From positions 4,768-9,873 of the forward strand of contig JAEMRY010000050.1 in the NCBI GenBank assembly GCA_016463105.1: DNA of 5,106 nt, read 5' to 3'. Below the pieces are notes generated by a model. It did no database searches, was not told where the DNA came from, and saw only the letters and a list, made by a program, of their open reading frames with translations. This DNA is from Ilumatobacteraceae bacterium (GTDB taxonomy: Bacteria; Actinomycetota; Acidimicrobiia; Acidimicrobiales; Ilumatobacteraceae). A program made the position numbers and the translations under genes. Of this stretch, positions 1 through 5,106 are shown piece by piece; the stretch's first letter is position 1; each line of letters starts with the position of its first letter.

Positions 1-23
1 TTAACTGGTTTCTTAGTAGCCAT
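1..23 (-). CDS. Start of a gene coupled to pafB, probably pafC (5' fragment)
   Basis: An ATG at 23-21 on the minus strand uses the last A of the pafB stop codon (TAATG, a one-base overlap), which is a classic arrangement for translational coupling. Seven full codons are visible, reading MATKKPV, and the gene leaves the window at position 1. An AGG lies six bases upstream of the ATG, inside the last codons of pafB, and could serve as a weak ribosome binding site. In actinobacteria pafB is almost always followed by pafC, a second HTH-WYL protein that acts with PafB, so pafC is the likely identity. Seven residues cannot prove this; tatA or an unrelated gene remains possible. The existence of the start is better supported than its name. 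Confidence 0.55.
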
Positions 24-973
24 TACTTACCTGCCACTAATTCTTCAAGCCACTGCACCACTTGTTCACGCACAGACTCTGGCGCTAATACTTCGGCGCT
101 TTCGACCATTGCAAAAAGCCACAATCTAAACGCCGACATATTTGCACACGGAATCGAAAACTCAACGCTGCCATCGGGGCGATCTCGAATTACTGCTGAG
201 TCACCAAATTCGTTGCGCACTCCTGTTGCTAACGCTGCGTCAACAAGCACTACTGCAGTTGTCTGTTCACCGTCTCCAGCAGCAAGCATTTGCTTTTCGG
301 TTGGCACAGCAGCCGCAACATTAAATGCAACTGGCGTCGTAAAAGCACGAGCCTCGCTCACACCAACGTTGCCCTCTATTCGATCAACACGAAATACTCT
401 TTGGTCTTTGCGTAGATGATCAAAACCAATGATGTACCAAAACCCGCTACGCGACAACATTCCATAGGGGTCAACTTCGCGCTTTTCGCCTTTGTAGTTG
501 AAGTTCAGCGTTCGTCGTTTCATCACCGCATCAGTAATTGCACTCATATTTTCGTCTACTAGTCCAATGTTGACACTGGTCGCAGTTGGTCGCAGTTTTC
601 GTTCGCCACCGAGTTTCCATAATGCTTCTTCACCATGTTGAGCACCAAGGTGAACTGTCGCTACTGCAAGTTGAAGCGCAAGTCGCTCATCATCCGAAAG
701 ACGCAAATCGCTTAGTTCATAATTTGAACGGTTAACCCAATATGTAACTTCGCCAGCAGCATCGCCACCCAAAGTTTTCGTTTCAATCGGTATTCCCATT
801 TCACGTAACGCGGCTTTATCACGTTCAAAAGCCGCACGAGCAGCTTCATCACTCTCTGGATATTGCTTGCCAAGGTCTTGACGAATCTGACGCAAAGTCA
901 ACGGCCTGGTGCGATCAACGAGCAGAGCGAGCAAGTTCATCATTCGCTCGGCTTGCGAAATTTTTACAGGCAT
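23..973 (-). CDS. pafB: PafB-type HTH-WYL transcriptional regulator (DNA-damage response)
   Basis: This encodes a WYL-family transcription factor. In mycobacteria, PafB and PafC together activate LexA/RecA-independent DNA-damage genes. Numbered from the ATG at 973 (316 residues), residues 1-65 form a winged helix-turn-helix in which VKISQAERMMNLLALL and FERDKAALREMGIPIE match the start of mycobacterial PafB. A linker follows, then a WYL domain at about 142-211 with GFWYIIGFD (W179, Y180, with I in place of L) and VFRVDRI (R195, R198). A C-terminal WCX-like extension occupies about 236-315. The open frame reaches a GTG at 1003, which would add ten residues. I prefer 973 because it is an ATG and its N-terminus lines up with known PafB proteins, although neither start has an ordinary Shine-Dalgarno sequence. 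It lies 44 bp after pgi (14 bp for the GTG) and is coupled to the next gene. It could be mistaken for PafC, but FERDK-REMGIP favours PafB. Confidence 0.88.
   Translation of the reverse strand: MPVKISQAERMMNLLALLVDRTRPLTLRQIRQDLGKQYPESDEAARAAFERDKAALREMGIPIETKTLGGDAAGEVTYWVNRSNYELSDLRLSDDERLALQLAVATVHLGAQHGEEALWKLGGERKLRPTATSVNIGLVDENMSAITDAVMKRRTLNFNYKGEKREVDPYGMLSRSGFWYIIGFDHLRKDQRVFRVDRIEGNVGVSEARAFTTPVAFNVAAAVPTEKQMLAAGDGEQTTAVVLVDAALATGVRNEFGDSAVIRDRPDGSVEFSIPCANMSAFRLWLFAMVESAEVLAPESVREQVVQWLEELVAGK
577..597. repeat. 10-bp perfect tandem duplication inside pafB
   Basis: Two adjacent exact copies of TGGTCGCAGT lie at 577-586 and 587-596, with one more matching base at 597. On the coding strand the unit reads ACTGCGACCA. 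The region encodes residues about 126-133 of PafB (LRPTATS), in the linker between the HTH and WYL domains. Because 10 is not a multiple of three, the two copies are read in different frames and give different residues. Confidence 0.8.
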
Positions 974-974
974 A

Positions 975-989
975 GACCTAGCGTAGGTC
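975..989. repeat. Perfect 6-bp inverted repeat with 3-base loop next to the pafB ATG
   Basis: GACCTA (975-980) and TAGGTC (984-989) are exact inverted copies around the loop GCG. On the coding strand this forms a compact hairpin ending one base before the preferred pafB ATG at 973. It could be an RNA hairpin in the leader or a protein-binding dyad. If translation begins at the GTG at 1003, the same bases are coding sequence. Confidence 0.6.
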
Positions 990-995
990 GCCTGA

Positions 996-1001
996 CTCTC
1001 C
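996..1001 (-). promoter_or_regulatory. Possible Shine-Dalgarno sequence for the pafB ATG start
   Basis: GGAGAG on the minus strand lies 22 bases before the ATG at 973, normally too far to work. If the 15-base hairpin at 975-989 folds, the remaining spacing is six plus one bases, which is a normal distance. The alternative GTG at 1003 has only GAGGG (1019-1015), overlapping the pgi stop codon and 11 bases away. This is an inference from spacing alone. Confidence 0.3.
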
Positions 1002-1017
1002 ACCCCGAGGAGTACCC

Positions 1018-2649
1018 TCAGCTTTTTCGGTGCTGGCGATACCAGTTTATTAACCGTTGAGTTGAGGCATCCTGGCTATCTTTATCAGCCAGATTAGATG
1101 AGTCGCTATTTAGTGAATTTACAATTTCGTTTGCTAGCGACTTTCCTAATTCAACACCCCACTGGTCAAAACTGTTGATGCCTGATACAACACCTTGAAC
1201 GAAAACTCGATGTTCATACATTGCAATCAATGCACCCAGTGTTCGCGCAGTTAATGCGTTAGCCAACAATGTCGTGGATGGTCGATTTCCGTCCATGGCG
1301 CGATGCTCGGCATTCTCATCCTGCGAATTCTCAAGTTTCAATTCTTCAACTGTGCGACCAAACGCCAATGCTTTTGACTGTGCCAACATATTGGCAATCA
1401 GAGTGTCGTGAGACGAAAATTCATTATGCGTTGATTGAGCAAACCCGATGAACTCAACTGGCACTATGTCTGTGCCCTGATGAAGCAGTTGAAAAAATGC
1501 GTGTTGCGCATTTGTGCCAACACCACCCCAAACAACTGGTGAGGTTCGCATCGAAGTTGCAGAACCATCAACTTGCACCGATTTGCCGTTACTTTCCATA
1601 ATCAGTTGTTGCAGATAACTAGGCAATAAGCGCAACTGATATGAATAAGGCACAAATGCTTGACTCGAATATCCGAGCACGCTGTAGTTCCATACATCAA
1701 TTAATCCGAGAATCAGCGAAACATTATTCTTAGGAGCAGAATTTTGCATCTGATCATCGACCGCGCGCATACCGGTGAGAAACTCATCGAAAACATCTGG
1801 GCCAAAAGCAATCATCGGTGCGAGGCTCATCGCCGACGCGATCGAAAACCTACCGCCGACCCAAGGCCAAATCTTAAATGAGTTCGCGGCGCCGATGCCA
1901 GCTGGTTCGGCTCGCTGCGGATACGCCGAGACAACAACAAAATGATCAGCGAGAATTTTGCTATCTGATTTAATGCCTAAATTTTCGGCCAGCCAACGTT
2001 TAGCAATATTCGCATTCAACAATGTCTCGGCGGTACTAAAAGATTTTGAGCAAACAATAAACAGCGTCTCAGCAGCGTTGCATTTTTTTAGTACCGAGTT
2101 GATCTCATGGGCGTCAACATTGGCCACGAAGAAGCATTCAACCGCCGACTCACAACTTAGCGACAGCGCATCGTAGATAAGCGCAGGACCAAGATCGCTT
2201 CCACCGATGCCGATGCTGACTACTTTCTTGAACTTCTTGTCATCACGCACTGACTGAGCGAATTTTCTTAGTGCTTTTAGCTCAGAATGCACTTCGGCAA
2301 CAACATCGATGCCATCAACGATCACGGGTTTGTCGCTGTTAGCACGCAATGCTGTGTGTAATACCGCTTGTTGCTCGGTCCAGTTAATTTTCAATCCGTT
2401 ACGCATCTCGGCAAATTGCTCAACTATTTGCAAATCACTAGCCAAGTTCAATAACTCACTAAGTATCTGATCATCAATCAATTGTTTAGAAAAATCGACA
2501 ATGATTTCTTGCCGAGAGTCACTTAGAGTTCGATTAAAACGCTCGGCGCGAGTCGGGTCTTGACTAAACAAAGACTGCAAGGTTGTGTCACCGATACGAC
2601 TCGCATGAGCCAAGACACGTTGCCAAACTTTAAAAGCCTCGTCAACCAT
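1018..2649 (-). CDS. pgi: Glucose-6-phosphate isomerase
   Basis: This cytosolic enzyme interconverts glucose 6-phosphate and fructose 6-phosphate in glycolysis, gluconeogenesis and the link to the pentose phosphate pathway. It has 543 residues, close to E. coli Pgi (549) and the long bacterial form. The first SIS domain carries SIGIGGSDLGP (145-155) and the phosphate-binding stretch CSKSFSTAET (200-209), a slight variant of the common SKTFTT. Both family signatures are present: VGGRFSIASAMS (264-275) and SGINSFDQWGVELGK (489-503). The expected catalytic residues are Glu352 in MESNGK, His383 in GTNAQHAFF, and Lys503 in VELGK. All align with E. coli E355, H386 and K514, so the enzyme should be active. 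The ATG has no Shine-Dalgarno sequence but has a TANNNT element at the leaderless position. It is divergent from rarD with 26 bp between them, and pafB follows closely. No frameshift is visible. Confidence 0.97.
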   Translation of the reverse strand: MVDEAFKVWQRVLAHASRIGDTTLQSLFSQDPTRAERFNRTLSDSRQEIIVDFSKQLIDDQILSELLNLASDLQIVEQFAEMRNGLKINWTEQQAVLHTALRANSDKPVIVDGIDVVAEVHSELKALRKFAQSVRDDKKFKKVVSIGIGGSDLGPALIYDALSLSCESAVECFFVANVDAHEINSVLKKCNAAETLFIVCSKSFSTAETLLNANIAKRWLAENLGIKSDSKILADHFVVVSAYPQRAEPAGIGAANSFKIWPWVGGRFSIASAMSLAPMIAFGPDVFDEFLTGMRAVDDQMQNSAPKNNVSLILGLIDVWNYSVLGYSSQAFVPYSYQLRLLPSYLQQLIMESNGKSVQVDGSATSMRTSPVVWGGVGTNAQHAFFQLLHQGTDIVPVEFIGFAQSTHNEFSSHDTLIANMLAQSKALAFGRTVEELKLENSQDENAEHRAMDGNRPSTTLLANALTARTLGALIAMYEHRVFVQGVVSGINSFDQWGVELGKSLANEIVNSLNSDSSNLADKDSQDASTQRLINWYRQHRKS

Positions 2650-2656
2650 TAATTAA

Positions 2657-2662
2657 AGGCTA
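2657..2662 (-). promoter_or_regulatory. Candidate -10 element for leaderless pgi transcription
   Basis: TAGCCT on the minus strand fits TANNNT and ends seven bases before the pgi ATG, where a -10 box would sit if the transcript began at the start codon. No good -35 is seen at a 17-base spacing (ACACGA). A TAGACA match lies too far away, with a 20-base spacer. The absence of a Shine-Dalgarno sequence supports leaderless expression. Confidence 0.4.
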
Positions 2663-2667
2663 CTGAC

Positions 2668-2673
2668 TAGGGT
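2668..2673 (+). promoter_or_regulatory. TAGGGT: candidate -10 box or Shine-Dalgarno for rarD
   Basis: TAGGGT fits TANNNT and ends eight bases before an in-frame GTG at 2682. The GGG within it, followed by TGA, could instead act as a Shine-Dalgarno sequence, with nine bases between the GGG and that GTG. Measured to the ATG at 2676 it is too close for either role. Either reading favours GTG 2682 as the functional start of rarD. Confidence 0.35.
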
Positions 2674-2675
2674 GA

Positions 2676-3572
2676 ATGCTCGTGTCTAAGTCATCTGAGC
2701 GGTCTGGTGTTGCATACGGATTAGGCGCGTACATCACGTGGGGATTGCTGACTATCTATTGGAAGTTCCTAAAAGATTTTAATGCATTCGAATTAATCGG
2801 TTGGCGAGTTGTTACCTCGTCAATAATTTTATTAACAGTGATCATCTACACCAAGCGCCTTCGTTCGCTAGTGACGGCATTGCGTGACCCAAAACTGCGT
2901 TTACGAATCACACTTGCCAGCATCTTGCTATCAATCAACTGGACAACATATGTTTGGGCAGTCGTACACGAAAATGTGATCGAAACAGCGCTCGGTTATT
3001 TTATTTCTCCGCTGGCAACAATGATTATCGGGTTTGCCGTTTTACGTGAACCAATTCGCTCGGCACATCGCGCCGTAATTGCGTTTGCCGGCATCGCAGT
3101 GGTCATCCTCACCTACTCTTATGGCCGCCCACCATATTTGGCTTTAATTATTGCTGGCTCTTGGAGCGTCTACGGTTACTTAAAAAAACAAGTACCGCTT
3201 TCAAGTCTCGAGAGTCTTTCGGCAGAAGTGTTAGTGCTGTTGGCACCAGCAATCGGAATTTTGATTTGGGGTTTCAATCGATCTGACAGCGTTCGAAATA
3301 TAGCGACGACAACCCAATGGACATTTGTGTTGTTCACTGGACTAATGACTGCTATTCCGCTACTTCTTTTTGGTGCTGCATCCCGAAGAGTCAGACTAAG
3401 TTTGCTTGGTCCAATGCAATATCTAGTTCCAACTTTTAATTTTTTTCTTGGTTGGTTGGCTTATAACGAAAAACTCGACACAACACGACTGGTCGGCTTT
3501 GCATTCGTGTGGTTTGGATTAGTTATTTTGATCACCGATTCGGTGAAATCCTCAAAAAACAGCCGAAACTAG
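2676..3572 (+). CDS. rarD: RarD-type EamA/DMT inner-membrane transporter
   Basis: This is a member of the drug/metabolite transporter superfamily, EamA family, RarD branch. E. coli rarD is named for chloramphenicol sensitivity and its natural substrate is not established. The 298 residues (E. coli RarD has about 296) are strongly hydrophobic, with about ten helices at roughly 12-30, 43-58, 77-96, 103-124, 132-149, 153-167, 182-199, 214-233, 243-261 and 270-287, which is two EamA halves. RarD-specific stretches include GVAYGLGAYITWG near the start, INWTTYVWAV (87-96), ETALGYFISPL (103-113), TAIPLLLFGAASRRVRLS (225-242) and FAFVWFGLVI (276-285). The ATG at 2676 has poor translation signals. A GTG at 2682, giving a protein two residues shorter (SKSSERSG after the start), has better-placed ones. 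It diverges from pgi and its stop overlaps that of the TetR gene. Substrate and physiological role are unknown. Confidence 0.93.
   Translation: MLVSKSSERSGVAYGLGAYITWGLLTIYWKFLKDFNAFELIGWRVVTSSIILLTVIIYTKRLRSLVTALRDPKLRLRITLASILLSINWTTYVWAVVHENVIETALGYFISPLATMIIGFAVLREPIRSAHRAVIAFAGIAVVILTYSYGRPPYLALIIAGSWSVYGYLKKQVPLSSLESLSAEVLVLLAPAIGILIWGFNRSDSVRNIATTTQWTFVLFTGLMTAIPLLLFGAASRRVRLSLLGPMQYLVPTFNFFLGWLAYNEKLDTTRLVGFAFVWFGLVILITDSVKSSKNSRN
3569..3572. other. Overlapping convergent stop codons of rarD and the TetR gene
   Basis: The rarD stop TAG (3570-3572) and the TetR gene stop (TAG on the minus strand, 3571-3569) are both drawn from the palindrome CTAG. The two genes therefore end on each other with no room between them. 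No hairpin followed by a T-run is visible on either side, so each mRNA probably extends antisense into the other gene. Confidence 0.9.
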
Positions 3573-4195
3573 ACATTGCTGGTGATACGAAAAGCAGCAC
3601 CAGTTAAAAGTAACTTCATCGAACTGACAAGCTCGGTTGTTCGGCGAGCATCTTTGTAAACCATATTAAATCTTGCGAGTCCTGCCAAGATAACGATCAG
3701 CATGTCCTCAAGCGATTGTGCAGAAATACCTGAGTTAATTTCACCTCGATTAACAGCGGTATTGCACATCTCTAGCAAAATCGCACTGATTTGACCACGC
3801 ACTGGACGAACGGCTTCCAAAACTTCAGGGTGACGGTGTGCTTCAGACGAAACGCTCAAGACGAAAGATACGACTGCTGGTTCGCGAACCGTTAGCGCAG
3901 CAAGCGCGTCAACCATTTTTGAGATGTTCTCTGAGATATCGACATCTTGGCTAATTGAACTCTGAATCGTTTGACAAACAAGCTCTTGCACATCTTTAAA
4001 CACGGCTACATACATTTCGACTTTGGACGGAAAGTAGTGATATATCGCTGCTGTTGTGATGCCAACACTTTGGGCAAGTTTCTTATTTGTAGTCGCGTCA
4101 AAACCTTCAGTGGCAAATGAGCGTCGCGCTTCAATTAAAAGACGCTGACATGTATCAACACCCACAAAACTCGCTGGACGACCCAATTTTGACAT
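3569..4195 (-). CDS. TetR/AcrR-family transcriptional regulator
   Basis: This is a one-component regulator, normally a dimeric repressor released from DNA by a small ligand. At 208 residues it has typical family length. The N-terminal TetR_N domain spans about residues 16-63: the first helix is LIEARRSFATEGFDATT, and the helix-turn-helix with recognition helix is KKLAQSVGITTAAIYHYFPSK, matching the hallmark AxxxGxxxxxxYxxFxxK pattern. Residues 70-205 form the helical ligand and dimer domain, which I cannot assign to a subfamily. It begins 18 bp after the alpha/beta hydrolase stop on the same strand, so the pair probably shares a transcript and the hydrolase is the most natural target. The ATG has no Shine-Dalgarno sequence but has TATTAT at the leaderless -10 position and an inverted repeat over it, suggesting autoregulation. 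The ligand is unknown. Confidence 0.93.
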   Translation of the reverse strand: MSKLGRPASFVGVDTCQRLLIEARRSFATEGFDATTNKKLAQSVGITTAAIYHYFPSKVEMYVAVFKDVQELVCQTIQSSISQDVDISENISKMVDALAALTVREPAVVSFVLSVSSEAHRHPEVLEAVRPVRGQISAILLEMCNTAVNRGEINSGISAQSLEDMLIVILAGLARFNMVYKDARRTTELVSSMKLLLTGAAFRITSNV

Positions 4196-4196
4196 T

Positions 4197-4214
4197 ACTA
4201 AAATAATACTTAGT
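4197..4214. promoter_or_regulatory. Candidate operator: inverted repeat upstream of the TetR gene
   Basis: ACTAA (4197-4201) and TTAGT (4210-4214) are exact inverted arms around an AT-rich 8-base spacer. The 18-bp dyad fills the gap between the hydrolase stop and the TetR start and covers the TATTAT box. That is the size and position expected of a TetR self-repression operator. Only the outer five bases of each half match, so support is modest. Confidence 0.35.
4203..4208 (-). promoter_or_regulatory. Candidate -10 element for leaderless TetR gene transcription
   Basis: TATTAT on the minus strand matches TATAAT at five of six bases. It ends seven bases before the TetR ATG, the same spacing as the pgi candidate. 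No -35 match is seen 17 bases further upstream (CGGCTG, inside the hydrolase gene). It suggests the regulator can be transcribed separately from the hydrolase. Confidence 0.45.
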
Positions 4215-5089
4215 TAGATAGCCAGCAGCCGAGTCAGAGCGACCGCCAATTCAACTGGACGATCACCTTGCACAGAGTGCCCTGCGCCTTCAACCACAAT
4301 CACTTGTGCGTTTGACTTTCGACGCAAGAGTTCGACAACATCGGCGTCATCTACAACCGGAGAAGTACCGCCACGCACAAGAGTGAAGGGGCACTTAAGG
4401 TTCGAAACGACTTCCCAGAGTGCAGAGAGCCGCTCAAGTCGCTTGCCTGAATCTTCTGGCGATGGATGAGTTGATCGGTCATATCTCCACTGCCACGAGC
4501 CATCAGTTTGTTGCTTTGCATTGTGCAAGATTCCGCGGCGCATTGAACTCTCTGATCTGGTCGGATTATGTTCAATGGTGCGAGCTAACAATTCTTCAAA
4601 ACTCGCAAATGTTTGTGGTCCATTAACAAAATCAGTTATCGCTTTTGTTTTTTGCGAATTCACACCAGGAGTAATATCGACACTTACGAGCGACTTGACT
4701 AAATCAGGACGCTGACCAGCCAAAGCAAGACTGGTTAATCCACCTAGCGACATGCCAACAACAAGTCGGGTTTTTGGTGCCCAAGTTTCAATCGCGGTTG
4801 CAACGTCAGGTGCAAGAACTGCAGGTTCATAGATTCCGTCGATACGCCAAGACGAATAACCATGCCCAGGCATATCTATTGCGAGCAAAGATACGCCCAT
4901 CGCCAAAGCAACAGTGTCCCAAGTGTGAGCATTTTGTGCGCTGCCATGCACCAAAACAAGCTCTGGTGAATCTGTGCCCCACTTCAACGCGCTTAGTTTT
5001 CGGCCGTCGGCAAGTGCAAGCGAAACACGTTCTACTTTTGGTACTGCTGAAACTTTTAGCGAATACTCAGAAACATTTTCGCCAAACAT
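4214..5089 (-). CDS. Alpha/beta hydrolase fold protein, substrate unknown
   Basis: This is a predicted cytosolic serine hydrolase of the alpha/beta fold, with no signal peptide seen. In the 291-residue reading, the oxyanion motif HGSAQNAHTW starts at His48. IDMPGHGYS follows at 71-79, the nucleophile elbow GMSLGG at 112-117 gives Ser114, and GAGHSVQGDRP gives the catalytic His271. The acid is less clear: where many relatives have Asp after the GGxS motif, this protein has Pro244 (GGTSPVVDDAD). Asp247 or Asp248 just beyond, or Asp138 in VSVDITPG, are candidates. The cap between about 140 and 225 is helical and includes IEHNPTRSESSMRRG. The ATG at 5089 has no Shine-Dalgarno sequence, and the frame stays open to the window edge (reading YDEFS before the Met), so the true start may lie outside. 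A TetR gene follows 18 bp downstream. The family cannot be narrowed to esterase, epoxide hydrolase or C-C hydrolase from motifs alone. Confidence 0.88.
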   Translation of the reverse strand: MFGENVSEYSLKVSAVPKVERVSLALADGRKLSALKWGTDSPELVLVHGSAQNAHTWDTVALAMGVSLLAIDMPGHGYSSWRIDGIYEPAVLAPDVATAIETWAPKTRLVVGMSLGGLTSLALAGQRPDLVKSLVSVDITPGVNSQKTKAITDFVNGPQTFASFEELLARTIEHNPTRSESSMRRGILHNAKQQTDGSWQWRYDRSTHPSPEDSGKRLERLSALWEVVSNLKCPFTLVRGGTSPVVDDADVVELLRRKSNAQVIVVEGAGHSVQGDRPVELAVALTRLLAI

Positions 5090-5106
5090 TGAAAATTCGT
5101 CGTAGT

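Noticed and set aside
142..419. Plus-strand open frames (142-324 and 213-419) opposite pafB
   Set aside because: They are short, overlap a clearly conserved gene on the other strand, lack start signals and show no recognisable domain.
2649..2656. TTAATTAA palindrome at the pgi start codon
   Set aside because: A short AT-only palindrome is expected by chance in an AT-rich gap, and nothing ties it to a regulator.
2664..2693. TGACT-N20-AGTCA inverted arms across the rarD start
   Set aside because: Five-base arms with a 20-base spacer occur often by chance and do not extend in either direction.
2676..3572. rarD as a chloramphenicol resistance gene
   Set aside because: The family name comes from a sensitivity phenotype in other bacteria. 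The sequence shows a transporter fold but nothing that indicates drug export here.
3579..3603. CTGGTG...CACCAG stem as a terminator for rarD
   Set aside because: The loop is 13 bases, the stem only six pairs, and no T-run follows on either strand. It lies inside the TetR coding sequence, so it was not annotated as a terminator.
4351..4715. Open frames on both strands overlapping the hydrolase gene, including plus-strand frames at 4420-4626 and 4521-4715
   Set aside because: All overlap the conserved hydrolase frame containing the catalytic motifs and look like chance frames in GC-balanced coding DNA.
1..5106. Mobile element, defence system, CRISPR array, tRNA or biosynthetic cluster
   Set aside because: No transposase, integrase, direct-repeat array, nuclease, cloverleaf or biosynthetic gene was seen. 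The genes are ordinary chromosomal functions with uniform composition.

Overview
The window looks like chromosomal DNA from a streamlined actinobacterium of moderate G+C (two sampled 60-base lines give 45-48%). The phylum call rests on a recognisable PafB-type HTH-WYL regulator with a translationally coupled partner start behind it. It is supported by start contexts in which a TANNNT -10 element sits 7 bases from the start codon with no Shine-Dalgarno sequence, the leaderless pattern common in actinobacteria. The genus cannot be fixed from the sequence alone. Packing is extreme: the largest gap between genes is 26 bp, or 44 bp if pafB starts at its internal ATG. There is no tRNA, rRNA, CRISPR array, insertion sequence or prophage gene.

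Layout from left to right. Positions 1-23 hold the first seven codons of a minus-strand gene, probably pafC, whose ATG overlaps the pafB stop as TAATG. Positions 23-973 (or 1003) hold pafB on the minus strand. Positions 1018-2649 hold pgi, glucose-6-phosphate isomerase, on the minus strand directly upstream of pafB, so pgi-pafB-(pafC) reads as one transcription unit. A 26-bp divergent gap separates pgi from rarD (plus strand), a ten-helix EamA/DMT-type transporter. rarD runs tail to tail into a minus-strand TetR regulator, and the two stop codons share the palindrome CTAG. An alpha/beta hydrolase (4214-5089, minus) lies 18 bp upstream of the TetR gene and probably shares its transcript. The TetR gene also has a strong candidate promoter of its own.

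How the genes may work together: pgi is central carbon metabolism. PafB and PafC together form the actinobacterial DNA-damage transcriptional activator. Having pgi rather than pafA immediately upstream means damage-response regulator supply may be tied to a housekeeping glycolytic transcript. The hydrolase-TetR pair looks like a small self-regulated enzyme/repressor unit with an unknown substrate. RarD has no visible functional tie to its neighbours.

I see no new multi-gene system here. The points worth a second look are small: the layout around the pafB start (a perfect hairpin that could bring a Shine-Dalgarno sequence into range), the overlapping divergent pgi/rarD start region, the possible TetR operator, the atypical acid position in the hydrolase, and a 10-bp tandem repeat inside pafB.
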